A stretch of DNA of 64,000 nt, taken from positions 372,001-436,000 of the forward strand of contig CAVUOA010000008.1 in assembly GCA_963742955.1 (NCBI GenBank). The letters run 5' to 3'. Positions within the stretch are counted from its first letter, which is position 1; each line of letters opens with the position of its first letter. The notes beneath the pieces are model-generated. The model did no database searches, had not been told where the DNA came from, and was given only the letters and a program-made list of their open reading frames with translations. This document shows, piece after piece, positions 34,370 through 45,331 of the stretch. The stretch is from CAVUOA01 sp963742955. Lineage in GTDB: Bacteria; Bacteroidota; Ignavibacteria; Tepidaquicellales; OLB5. The translations under genes were made by a program, and so were the position numbers.

Positions 34370-36694
34370 TTACTTTTATTAAAACCATCTTTTTTGCATC
34401 TGTGAATTTGTCTGTCGTTATCTTACAGGTAAACGCCACTCGCGAGATTTGAACCATTGAATTCTATTGAATAGTGCCCTGGTAATTTATATTCGTTAAC
34501 TAAAGTATTTACTTCTTGTCCTAAAATATTATAGATTACAATCTTCACGATACCTTTATCAACTATGTCATATGAAATAAGAGTTTTTGGATTGAATGGA
34601 TTAGGATAATTTGTATAAAGTTTGTAATTATTTACAATTATAGATTTGTTATCAGAATTATTACTTATGTTATAAAACATGTTGTTAAAATGACCATCAG
34701 GAATTGTATCACAATACCTTCCTGTTACTTCAAAAACATAATCTCTTATATTTCCATCCTCTAATTCAGGAAGATTACCTGCATTAAAGCTTAACTTTAT
34801 GTTATTCAAAGAATCCATTTCACAATACTGCTGGTCTACATTAGTCATAAGAAGAGTTAAATCCCCGTATCCTGAATGCACTGCTGAATACAATGGCAAT
34901 TCATATTGGTCATAATTTGTTGTCATTTCTGCAACGATAATATAGCTAACCATTGCATGTCGCAGATAATTTACGGCCACGTCTTCAACAGTGTAAGTTT
35001 GGAACGGGCCAGATATAATAGAAGTAACTTCATATTGTCTTTCGCGCATAGCAAGTGGAAAACTGTATTCTCCTGAATTAACATCTAAGTCAGCAGCAAT
35101 ATTTTTATTTAATATTGGAGTTAATCTATCCCCATCAAGTCCAGCAATTATACCTGGAACATAATATGTTGCATGTGAATATTCAGCTGAAATATAATCC
35201 AATGAGTCACTCGTTGTGTAAGAATCAAATCCATACTGGATTTCATCTGTAACATCAATAGTACCATCTAAATACGCACTTTTTGAAGATTTGACACTAG
35301 TTTCATCATATACATAAATATTATTATCATTGCCAATCACAACTTTTGTGCCCCACTGGTGGTCAATTGCATAAAGTTTTACTCTATCAAAATAACTATA
35401 GTGGTTATTGGATTCAACAATGTTACAGTTTACAAGAGGCTGGTCCCCATCATAATTAATGTATGGTTCTGTTTTTATTTTGTACAAGTCTGTTATATCA
35501 TTCCCAATATTTCCGGCAAATTGGGATTGATTTAAAATGTTATTTTCTTCAGAATAAATTTGAACCCCTTCATCTGGAGCAGTTTCGACAAGTAGCCAAG
35601 GGCATCCGCCTGCATTTGAAGAATAGTAAGGAGCAATACTCCCTTCACGACTCCCATAATTATTAGTAGCAACACATGATATTGAAAAAATGTAAGAATC
35701 TCCATCCTTTTTATCTTTCATTTTTGGAGTCCACATTTAAAGTAACATCATTCTCACTAGGTGTAAATGTTATAAAGGCAGGTTTGTAATGAGGTACCCA
35801 TTCATATTCTATTCCACAACAATTGCCTTGGGATAAAGTACATGTAATGACACAGCTTCCACCAGGATATAGTGGGTGATCTTGCCCTATACTAGATATT
35901 ATTGGTGCTGGATTGGCAACGACGGAATAGACAACAGCTGCATCTTGAGGTTCGCATGGCCACCAACCAATGTCTTGATTTAAACTATTTTTTAAATGAT
36001 ACACAAATGTATAAAAATGGGCTGTTGTACTTGAAGTAATTTCACCATAACCCCACCCTGTTTGATAATTTGGTATTTGTCCACTATATCCAAGGCATAA
36101 ATCATTGTGAACAACGATTGACGAATTACTAAATGATCCAGTCTTAGTCCATTCTACTTTATATCTTATATACGAATAATATGCTGGAGGTGCGAAACAA
36201 CCATATAAACTGTAAAATGTCGATGTACGCCAATTACAATCAGGATAACAACTCCATGATTCTCCATTTACAGCCACAGATTTGCCTAATCCAGTTATGC
36301 AACCCAAGCTTTGGGTTTCAGAATACAATCTAAAGTAAACTGTTTTATGATCATACGAACCACCTTGTGGTTTTACAAACACGTCGATCTGTGCATCATT
36401 ATTAAAACAAATGTTGGAATATGATAATTGAACAGTTTGGTTACCACTTCCTTCCTGTTCTATAGTATTATAAGACGAACCCCCTTGAGTAATTCTTACG
36501 AACGAATAATAGTTACCACCACCAGAAATCGTGTAAGATATATTAACATATAGTTGACCTCCATTGTAGTAGTAAATTGTTGGACAATGTATTGTACCGG
36601 TTGGTGCAGTAATTTCGAAATTCCACGAAAAACTCGACTTTGGGAACAGACTAATGATTAATAACAAAAAAAGTAACATTTTAACTTTTTTCAT
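34370..36694 (-). CDS. large T9SS-exported protein, frameshifted
   Basis: About 770 residues are encoded. A signal peptide (MKKVKMLLFLLLIISLFPKSSFS) is followed by beta-rich, Ig-like or unknown domains. Then comes a region without recognised motifs (FDSYTTSDSLDYISAEYSH) and a T9SS domain (LYTNYPNPFNPKTLISYDI, LASGVYL). The frame breaks at about 35,740 and again at 34,435, after which YKITTDKFTDAKKMVLIK finishes the domain. A sigma-54 promoter lies 65-80 bp upstream of the start. The adhesive or enzymatic role is unknown. Confidence 0.78.
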
Positions 36695-36758
36695 TTTGAT
36701 TCTCCTTTAATTTAATTTTTTAAATTTTAATAGCATATTTCAACAGTACAACTATTGT

Positions 36759-36774
36759 TGCAACATTTATGCCA
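36759..36774 (-). promoter_or_regulatory. sigma-54 (-24/-12) promoter
   Basis: The minus strand reads TGGCATAAATGTTGCA. GG and GC are separated by 10 bp, the invariant spacing, and both boxes match the consensus TGGCAC-N5-TTGCA closely. It sits about 65 bp before the start of the T9SS gene at 36,694 and 46 bp after the end of a sigma-54 activator gene, which is the probable regulator. Confidence 0.78.
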
Positions 36775-36819
36775 AACTATTTTATCAATTTCATTATATT
36801 TCATGACATATTAAAAAAA

Positions 36820-37842
36820 TTAAACAGAATTTGGTAAATTCAGTTGCGGAGATCCATTAGCCAAGTCTTTAATATTGTATTTTTTCATTTTATCTCTAAA
36901 TGTTGATAAACTAAGACCAAGTTTATCTGCTGCTTGGGTTTGCTTTCCCTTAGAATACTGGAGTGATTTAATTATTAAGTTAAATTCAAGGCACGACACA
37001 ATTCGATTAAAATTTGTATTATCATTTATTGTACATTTATCACATTCTTTCCAACCATTGAAACACAAACCATTTTCACCTATTTCGGGAGGCAAACCAC
37101 TTAACCCGATATTCGTTGATGCAAATAATAATATCCTACTTCAATATATTTTTAAGCTCTCTTATATTACCACTCCATTTGTAATTAATTAACGCATTCA
37201 TTGCTTCAAGTGTAAAACTTATGGTTTCGTTAGGTCTGAAAATATTTGTAAAATAAAGTATCAAAGGCTTTATGTCTTCTCTTTTTTCTCTAAGAGGAGG
37301 TAATATCATTGGAATAACATTAATACGGTAAAATAGATCCGCTCTGAATATTTTCATTTCAACAAGAGTTTTTACGTCAAGTTTAGAAGCAACTATTAGT
37401 CTAACATCAGTTTTTATAGGTTTTAATCCACCGACGCGGATTAATTCCCCATTTTCTATTATCTAGAAAGAAGTTTAGTTTGAAATTGTAATGGAACATC
37501 ATCAATATCATCAAGAAAAATAATCCCTTTATGTGCTATTTCGAATAATCCTTTTTTATCAAGAGAGATTGCACCTGTAAATGCACCTTTTTCATGACCG
37601 AACAACTCAGATTCAAGTAATTCAAATGGCATTGCCGACAAGCTAATCTTCACGATAGGTCCTCGAGCTCTTGTCCCCACTCTGTGTATGTAATCAGCAA
37701 GTATCTCTTTACCTACTCCTGTTTCTCCCATTATTAATACAGGCTCATCAGAACTCGCTATTCTTCTAGCATCAGTAAGTATTTTTCTCATTTTCTCACT
37801 CTCAGCTACTAGCCTAATTGAATTTCCATTTAACATTTCCAT
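36820..37842 (-). CDS. sigma-54-dependent activator (AAA+/Fis), frameshifted
   Basis: The protein begins directly with an AAA+ sigma-54 interaction domain: GETGVGKE (Walker A), ELFGHEKGAFTGA with the sigma-54 contact loop GAFTGA, and GIIFLDDIDDVP (Walker B). It continues with FRADLFYRINVIP and WSGNIRELKNIL and ends in a Fis-type HTH (KQTQAADKLGLSLSTFRDKM). There is no receiver or other sensor domain. Frame breaks lie near 37,455 and 37,120. It should activate the -24/-12 promoter just downstream. Without a sensor its input is unknown. Confidence 0.8.
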
Positions 37843-37965
37843 TTTCTATAATCCTCATAAAATTGAACTAATAATATTTAAAGTACTGCAATATCCCTAT
37901 ATATGGAATTTGCTAAATCCTTTTTCCTATTTATGAAAGTTGGAATAAATTATAATAGAATTATT

Positions 37966-38595
37966 TTACTCTATCGTGATATTAGTTAATAAATATATAT
38001 TTTGCACTGGATGCAATTCCCAGGATGTTCCATGTGTTTTCGACCTACCATGCTGCTTTGGTTTATGCCAATCCATCATAAAAGCCAAGTCCAATCACTA
38101 TACAAGGAATTCCTTTTGTAAATTCTTTTCCGAATTTATATCCCAGAGTCCTTTTATATGATCCATTACCTTTTTCTGTTCTGAACAATTATCTTTTGTA
38201 ATTTCGACAACAATCCTTCGTTTGCTTTTCTTTACGGGTCCTATTTCAATATGGAAATCACAATCTCCACCACTGCTTTTTTCGTGTTTCACAAAATACA
38301 TATATCCTTTTAAGATATATAAAGAGTCTTCCGGTGTTTCCCTAACTCTTGTCAAATTGACATTTTTCCGGTTGATTTGATTGGTTTTCGTTTTGTATTT
38401 CTTTTCCCATGACAGAATAGTTTCGATTGTTATGGTATCATTAGATTTAGCAAAAGTATTAAAGTTGGTTTCATGTTTAGCTTTCCCGGTATTGAACATT
38501 TGGATCTGTTCCTTTACAGCCACAAGGATCATATTGTGATTGTAAATCTGGCTTGAAATAAATAAGAGGAGTAAAATTATGAAGATATTTTTCAT
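37966..38595 (-). CDS. secreted hypothetical protein, one frameshift
   Basis: I start at 38,595 (MKNIFIILLLLFISS, a signal peptide). The first frame (about 166 residues) has SLYILKGYMYFVKHEKSSGGDCDFHIEIG and stops at 38,098. In the next frame FMMDWHKPKQHGRSKTHGTSWELHPVQNI extends it to a stop at 37,966. The GTSWELHPV ending is found in small secreted proteins of unknown role, so I treat both parts as one gene. No enzymatic motif is recognised. Confidence 0.58.
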
Positions 38596-39801
38596 GTTCT
38601 TTTTGAGCAGTTTAAAATTATTGTAAATTGCGTATTGAACCAAAACCAAGTGCTAAATTTAATAGCAGCTATCAAATTCCCTCCCAATTGAGGATTAGTA
38701 TTAAAATCTTTCCCAATACTAAAAGTTAAAGTTTGATTTTTAAAAATTTCATAACTTATACCTAAAGCATAACTGATTTCACTTGATATTTGGTTATTAT
38801 TATTAAAATATTTACGCCCAAGAAGTTCACCAGAAATTGTAAAGTGTTTTAATCCGTCAATGATGAGTTTCGCACCATAATCAACATTACCCAGTGTTGT
38901 ATTTTTCGAACTCGTATCTTTATTTGAATTTTGATTTGGTGAAAATAAAAAACGAGCAAGAAGCAGACCAGTCATGTTCTTACTTTCATATCCTCCAGTT
39001 AACCAAAATCCATAATTTATTTACATAACTTAAATTTATATTATTGGTTGGGAAATCTAAACCAATAGCACTAGCTAAGATCGAGCTTCAGTCCATTCCT
39101 TATTAATTTTGAATTTTCCAAATCAGTTTTAAGTTGATTTAAATAATCATCTTTCTCATTTTCTACCATTTTCTTCAATTTATTTTCTCGCAAATCAAGT
39201 GAGTTGAAATCTTATTAGCATTAGCAGTATTATTATTACTTAAATATTGAGATTGTAATTGTGAGAAGTGACTGATAAATACTATCTTTCTCTTTTAAAC
39301 CTGCAAGCTTTGTAGAGTAAAATATTACAATCCGTTTTAATAAATTATTTTCGCGATTGTTAAATTCATTCGATATTGTACCCCTTAGTAGTGAAAACTT
39401 TATTCCAAAGGCAACCTTTCTGTATTCATTATTATTAGCTGTATCTTTCGATGTTACCGTTCCGATAGAAACATCAAACGATTGCTTAAAATTATCTATA
39501 AGACTATTAGAAGAGAATTATCATATGTAATTGTTTCACCTTTAACCAACCAAAATGGTGAAATATCAATTGCATAATTTAATGGAATAGTTGTGAAGTT
39601 ATCAGATGCTTGATTAACAGATACCATAAAATCAGTTGGGGAATATGGTCTTTCAATTTTAGTAACTCCAACATCAAGAATTTGAAACGCCGGCGAAGAA
39701 GGTGTTCTCAATAAATCCAGTGATAATTCAGTGTAAGGTTGCGGATAAATCAAGCTATTAGTAAATAAGAAAGTAAAAATAACTTTATAAAATAATTTCA
39801 T
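38592..39801 (-). pseudogene. outer-membrane-type protein, several frameshifts
   Basis: The 5' part encodes a signal peptide (MKLFYKVIFTFLFTNSLIYPQ) and PSSPAFQILDVGVTKIERPYSPTDF, with PLNYAIDISPFWL. This N-terminal pattern occurs in Bacteroidota/Ignavibacteria outer-membrane proteins. The 3' part (38,592-38,975) has alternating strands (FTISGELLGRKYF, LTFSIGKDF, NLIAAIKF) of a porin-like barrel end. The middle (39,000-39,490) is broken in several frames. Likely one gene of about 400 residues, role unknown. Confidence 0.55.
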
Positions 39802-39802
39802 C

Positions 39803-40147
39803 TTAATAAAAATTTATTGTTATTGTAAAATAAGCAACCGAACCATTTGAGATTGCTTGTATGATTGGTGGAATTTCCAATTTATTAGTCCCACCTTTGA
39901 GTGTAACCTGAACACTTGTATTATTTGTTGATGGATTGATATCATGAACAACTGTATTGATGCATAGGGATTTTTTTACTAAGGTTTTATCAGTCCCTAA
40001 TTCCAGATTCTCAAAACTATCAGGTATTTCATCTCCATATTGTTCTGTACCAAACATTAGTCGGGTTGAACCTTTTTGCCCAAATCCAATTTTAAGATTT
40101 AAAAAAATTGGTGTACCATCATTCTTTAGTTTATATATTGTATGCAT
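39803..40147 (-). CDS. hypothetical protein
   Basis: The 114-residue product has no signal peptide and no motif that I recognise. It reads as a beta-rich domain (PIFLNLKIGFGQKGSTRLMF, TSVQVTLKGGTNKLEIPPI). It abuts the outer-membrane protein gene with a gap of one base, so they share an operon. It may be a small periplasmic or cytoplasmic partner. Confidence 0.5.
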   Translation of the reverse strand: MHTIYKLKNDGTPIFLNLKIGFGQKGSTRLMFGTEQYGDEIPDSFENLELGTDKTLVKKSLCINTVVHDINPSTNNTSVQVTLKGGTNKLEIPPIIQAISNGSVAYFTITINFY

Positions 40148-40218
40148 ATTACACCTTTTTTAATTTTTGAAATTATTTTTATTTAGAAATAATGATGCTT
40201 ATTACAAATAGATAATTT

Positions 40219-41209
40219 TCAATCATCCGGATTTTTTGTAAGCCCAAACTTTAATTTAAATTTGCCACTGCCATCAGGATTTACTGAATATGTTCGTAAT
40301 AAGTATTCTCCTCTTGTTAAATCTTTATTGTATTCTATATTAGAACCTAAAGCTTCATCTTCCCTTGCAGGACTGAAATATGTACTGAAACCTGCCCGCG
40401 AACCATCAGATTCAATCTGGAAAATCCCAATTGCAATGTCTATATCACCTGAAAGTTTAATTTCACAATTTGCTGTTTGCCTGGACTCAAATTCACTTTT
40501 ACTTACATCAACAACAATAAATTTATAGATATACTCTCGATTGGTCAGAACTAATATAACATTCAATTTCGTCACCGGGCTTAATATCTTTCACTTCATA
40601 ACTTGTTTCGGGATAGGCTAGTTTTAATAATTCTTTATCCTTCTGGGATAAATCGGCAGGCTGAGGATATTCCTTCCCACTTTCATTAGTGCTTGCCGGA
40701 AGATGGTACATCATAATAGAATCTTTATCAAAGTCGAAATATTGAGTTTCATTTCGTCTATATTTACGTCCAATATTAGCTTCAAAGGTTGCTTCATCAA
40801 ATCCTTCAGCCCCCATATAATAATCCTTCAATTCTTTATCCTTTATCTTTATTGTCATCAAGGGATTAAAAATTTCATGAATGAGTCCTAATACATGACC
40901 AAATTCATGTAATATCTTCCATTCAGGCAAACCATCCGAATTTAATTCAGCCAAAGTGAGATTCGAAGTTCTTGGTTCGCTATTAAGAAGTTCATTTCCA
41001 ACCAAGGATACTGTAGGTTTTCCAAATTCAATTCTTACTTCCGCTTCTTGAGAAACATCAACAAAATCAAACTTTATGTTTGCTTCTGATTCTTCTATCC
41101 ATCTTCTTGCCACCTTCCTTACTTTATCTTGAATGGATTTATCACCATTCATAAATTTAATTCTAATGTTTTGCTCTAAATTCCATTTCTTATCAAAGTC
41201 TATGATCAT
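40219..41209 (-). CDS. metzincin-type zinc metalloprotease, one frameshift
   Basis: The first 200 residues contain HEFGHVLGLIHE, the HExxHxxGxxHE zinc site of metzincins. It is preceded by WIEESEANIKFDFVD, as in small astacin-like or archaemetzincin-like peptidases, and a possible Met-turn SIMMYHLPA follows. The frame breaks near 40,548. The rest is a C-terminal beta domain (CEIKLSGDIDIAIGIFQIESDG, RTYSVNPDGSGKFKLKFGL) resembling prepeptidase or sugar-binding modules. There is no signal peptide, so its compartment and target are unknown. The catalytic site itself is intact. Confidence 0.76.
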
Positions 41210-41243
41210 TTTGCTTCTCCTTATGTAAATTATTTTTAATTTG

Positions 41244-41531
41244 TTAAGAACATTCCGCCAAACTTAGAAGATTATCCGGTCTTTCTCCGTCTGCTGTTGT
41301 TTTGAGATATTTATTTCCAAGTTGACTTACCGCTACAATCACATCCACTTTCCGACCTCCCGCGAAGACGTAGAATGAATAGTTTTTATTTTCGATACCG
41401 GCGATTGCTTGTTCTTCTGACATCTTCCATTTGATGCCATCACTATTCAATCCCCCAATATGTGTAATATGTTTATGCGGATTAAGTCTATCAGCTTTGT
41501 TGATGCAGGATATTCTCAGAATAGATACCAT
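41244..41531 (-). CDS. DUF3892-like protein
   Basis: The 95-residue protein has the layout of DUF3892: a short N-terminal strand with CINKADR, HITHIGGLNSDG, SEEQAIAGIE, FYVFAGGRKVDVIVAVSQLGNKYLKTTADG and PDNLLSL. The function is unknown. It is probably co-transcribed with the metalloprotease gene 35 bp downstream. Confidence 0.72.
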   Translation of the reverse strand: MVSILRISCINKADRLNPHKHITHIGGLNSDGIKWKMSEEQAIAGIENKNYSFYVFAGGRKVDVIVAVSQLGNKYLKTTADGERPDNLLSLAECS

Positions 41532-41578
41532 TTGTTCTTTTTCCTTTCAATTTTTATAAGATTTGTTCTTTCAAATCA

Positions 41579-41939
41579 TTAAATGAAATGACGAACTTCT
41601 TTATAAATATTATCTGGAGCTAGCCTTAAGATTTCATTTTCTATTGTATAATCGGAATCTTGTTTTATCTCTATCAAATTGTTTACATAAGAAATAACAA
41701 ACCCTTTGTGGCATGTTATTCTTGACCCGTTTAAGTTATCTAAAACACAACCCTTGTATTTTTCATTGATTGTTTCTGGAATCCCTTCTTCATAAATGGG
41801 AAGTTTTTTTAACAAAATAATCAATTTATTTGCTTCACTTGTTTTTATAGGCCAGAACGGATTTTGCACTCCTTCATAAATTGTAAATTCAGCAGTCCAT
41901 TGATCAACTAAATCTTTGCGTTTCTTTTATAATTAAATT
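41579..41939 (-). CDS. hypothetical protein, 5' end uncertain
   Basis: The annotated frame from the GTG at 41,869 gives 96 residues. The same frame is open further upstream (LVDQWTAEFTIYEGVQNPFWPIKT) to about 41,939, without an ATG, so the true start is lost or shifted. The product is soluble and rather acidic, with SYVNNLIEIKQDSDYTIENEIL. I do not recognise a family. Confidence 0.42.
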
Positions 41940-42157
41940 TCATGGCCGTGCTATATTTAATCACATACAATACTTGCAACTATTTTCAAATAATTCATAT
42001 ATTTTGTGCTAATTTGTATGATGTGCCACTGACTTAGAATTAATAGTAATAGTGTGACCCTTTATACATCTTTCAATCAACGAATAATTATATAAATCAA
42101 CTAGTAATTGTTGTAAAATAACAACGCACTAAATCGCACAGAAATAACTGATGTATT

Positions 42158-42404
42158 TTAATTTTGAATCGGATCCATGTATGTGTCGATTACAGCACCG
42201 TCTTCACCATAGACTATAATCCACCAAATTCCTGCTATCAAAACTCTCTCATAAGTATAATTTTCCTGAGTAGAAATGAAATTAGCTCTAATCTCGTTTA
42301 AATTTCTGGAAATTTGTTCATCTAATAATTTGTGAGAAAAAATGGGAATAATAGAACTGCTGACAAATATCAGAATGACCTGAAAGAATGGATTTTAATG
42401 ACAT
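42158..42404 (-). CDS. small exported protein, one frameshift
   Basis: A strong ribosome site (AGGAGG) stands six bases before the ATG at 42,404. The short first frame (MSLKSILS) joins after a one-base shift to VILIFVSSSIIPIFSH, a hydrophobic signal. About 60 residues follow: RNLNEIRANFISTQENYTYE and LIAGIWWIIVYGEDGAVIDTY, to a TAA at 42,160-42,158. The length is about 82 residues. The function is unknown. Confidence 0.5.
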
Positions 42405-42760
42405 TTTGCCTCCTAAAAATTGCAGTCAATTTTACTTAGGACAAGTTAATTATTAAGTCAAACAGGTAAACGTCTATTATGTTGTCAAAATTCAAATTAT
42501 TCTGAATTTAGAAGGTGAATATTGTTTGCTTTTAATCTAAATAATTAGCTAATTTGAGAGGTGGTCGGAATACTGTTATGTTGTGGAAATTGATTATTAA
42601 TTTCTATGGAAACACATAGCATATTCATTCTTTTAAAATCCTTCACGAAAAAGAGAGGTATTTAAAAACTTTTAATAGGTTTTTATCTTCCCCCCCATAT
42701 TTTAATACAAACGAACAGATTGTAAAATTATTTAATTAGTTAATTAGATTTTATCCAAAA
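42405..42760. other. intergenic, no gene seen
   Basis: AT-rich sequence between divergent units. No supported frame and no copy of the CCAGCACCCCGACAA core was found here, although one would be expected on the left of the SIR2-HerA cassette if it were a complete module. Confidence 0.35.
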
Positions 42761-44170
42761 TTTACAGTAAAAAATTAACAAAGAACTATATAATATCTAC
42801 GAAAGGATTTATAAAAAAGGAAAGTATAATAAAGATTCGACGATGAGGATATTTGTCCTTTAAGATTAGAAAAGCTAATTGAAATGTTTTTGATAATTAG
42901 AAAATAATTACACGATAATAAACTGAAGTCAGTATAATAACTTACTAAATGAACTTGAACCTTAAGTGTCTGAAAGACAATTTGTTAAAATCTTCTAAAG
43001 AATCCTTGAGCATTATTTATTAAGTTCTATCGGCATTTAGATTATAATTATTATTACAATAAGTATTTATATGAAGTAAATACATTAATTTCTATGAATT
43101 CGAATGAGAAATCAACAAGAGAAATATCAAATTAAAAATCAGTTAGTTTCTTTAGACAAAAACAGTATATACTTAACTATATTTTTTCATCACAGAGATT
43201 ATTTGTAATTATTTCAATGCATCAACCTATTATTACAAATTTACAATTTCTAGAAGAATACGGATTTCTTAAAGTCTTTAGTCGATATGTTTCATATTGA
43301 TAAAATATATGGTTTCTGAATTACTTAAAGATGAGAGACGAGGAAAGGGTTTCATTTTAAAAATTTATCTAAGCTTGTACAATTGTTATTCTAATTTACA
43401 TAACGATGAATTCTGCTATGATATGTACAAGGAATCAGTTGAAAGCTATTTAAATAAACTGTCTAAAGATGAAATATCATTCCATTACTCAAGACTTATC
43501 AACTATTGCATATGGAAACAGAACCGATGATGAAAAAGTGAAGAATATGAAGCACGAGCTTTTTGATATTTATAAAGTGTTCATTAAAAAGGATATTACA
43601 GAGAACAACAAAACCCAATATTTACCGAAAATTTGTATAGAGCTATCTCTGTTCTTGCTCTTAGATTAAAAGAGTTTTCATGGGGAAATTTTCATTTAAT
43701 GTAGAGAATTTCATGCAATAAAGTTGACCCCCTTCATAGAGAAAATATATATAATTTCCGGTAATGCATTTTACTTATTTTCGCACTGGTCAATATCGAA
43801 AAATCACTTGAATTTGCTCGACAGAGTATTGAATGACTATTTTATTTTTAAATATCGATATTAATAGCTTGCTGCTACGATTGAATTACTAATTTATATA
43901 ATCCTGATGAAATTCACGGAGTGTTACATAAGTACAAAGAAACCTTAAGAGAAGATGAATTGCTACCAGATGATTTAAAAAAGTTTCACCATAACTTCAT
44001 AAACTTTTATAATAAACTAGTAGAAGCTGCACCGAAAATAATGGAAGAGTTGAAAAAGGACTGTTTAAAGAGAAGCTTAATAATTGTAAAAACATAATTC
44101 AAAAAGAGTGGTTGCTAAAAGAATTGGATTTACTGATTGATAAGGATAAATCTAAGAAGATGCTTATTTG
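42760..44170 (+). pseudogene. TPR-like helical protein, heavily frameshifted
   Basis: Coding pieces in all three forward frames line up into one helical protein of about 450 residues. They include ERIYKKGKYNKDS, DICPLRLEKLIEMF, DYNYYYNKYLYEVNTLISMN, YLSLYNCYSNLHNDEFCYDM, NIYNFGNAFYLFSHGQYRKSLE and ELLPDDLKKFHHNF. The aromatic-rich paired helices resemble tetratricopeptide repeats. There are at least six frame breaks. It lies just before the SIR2 homologue in the same direction and may be a third member of that unit, which is inference. Confidence 0.45.
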
Positions 44171-44287
44171 AGTTAATATTTACAAAATTCCTGACAATTG
44201 TTGTAAAACCATCTAGAGAAGGTTATAATAATATACAGTAACTTTAATTTATACTAGAATGTGTATATATTAAGAGTGAAAAATTAT

Positions 44288-45295
44288 ATGGATAATGAAA
44301 TTATAAAAATCAGAAAAATTTCAGAAGTTGCCATCTCAATTTCTTATTTGGTTCAGGGGCTTCATCACCATTTATTAAACCCTTACCAGAAATTGAACGA
44401 CAAATGGATAAGGCTGATGCGGAGGGAAATAATGAAGAAATAAGGAGACTAAATAAAGAATTTTTCTTAAAAGTAATTAAACCTTGCCAAGCGATTAAAT
44501 TATATTCATATGCTTCCGAAGAGGAAAAACCAAATGAGTTAGCCCTTACATATAAGAACTATCAGTTATTTATAACCGAGGTAACAAGATATTTACTTGC
44601 ACAAAAAGTACCCTACTCGATAAGCAAGTAAATATTTTTACTACGAACATAGATATATTTTTAGAGAAAGTACTCGAAGATATTGGTGCGGTGTATAATG
44701 ACGGATTTATTCGTAGCTCAGCTCCTTCTTTTTAGAACAAGTAACTTTCAAACGATTTTCAAAAAGAAAAGTGAGTATTTTGAGTCCCAAAGCGAAATAC
44801 CTACCTTTAACCTTTATAGACTCATGGCTTCTGTTGCACAGTTGTGGAAATTGAGATACAATGAAAAAGAACATCAGTTATTCAGATTTCTGTTGAGTTA
44901 AATGATATTGATAAACTCAGGAAAACAGAAACATTTGATAAAAATATAGGAATTTCCTAATAATCAACCCTAATAGAAAAAAGTTTTCAACTTCCGTGCT
45001 TGAGTCAACATTTTATGAATTATTTAGGCTATACGCAACAGAGCTAGAAAAAGAAAACGCATTTTTAATTGTCTTCAGGATTTTCATTCGAGGATAAACA
45101 CGTTCTTGAAGTTACAAGAAGAGCAATGGACTCTAATCCTACACTATCTGTTTGCTTATTGTGTCACCGCGAAGATGATTATAATAAATACAAAGAGAAA
45201 TTTGAAGGGGTAAGATATGCAAACAACCCTCACATATTATTAAGCCAGAAAATGGAAAGGAAATTAATATTGCTGCTGGGCAGTGGAAACTTTGA
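44288..45295 (+). pseudogene. SIR2-family NADase of a SIR2-HerA system, frameshifted
   Basis: From MDNEIIKIRK the pieces give the SIR2 fold in order. NFLFGSGASSPF is the NAD-binding start. TTNIDIFLEKVLEDIG and YNDGFI contain the conserved TTNxD. YFESQSEIPTFNLYRL leads to the region where the family has KLHGS. LIVFGFSFEDKHVLEVTRRA closes the domain, and IIKPENGKEINIAAGQWKL ends it. In SIR2-HerA antiphage systems the SIR2 protein depletes NAD+ after infection. At least five frame breaks occur, so the gene is not translatable as sequenced. Confidence 0.7.
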
Positions 45296-45331
45296 TTTGT
45301 AAGCTTGATAAGAATTCTGAAGGCAAAAAAT

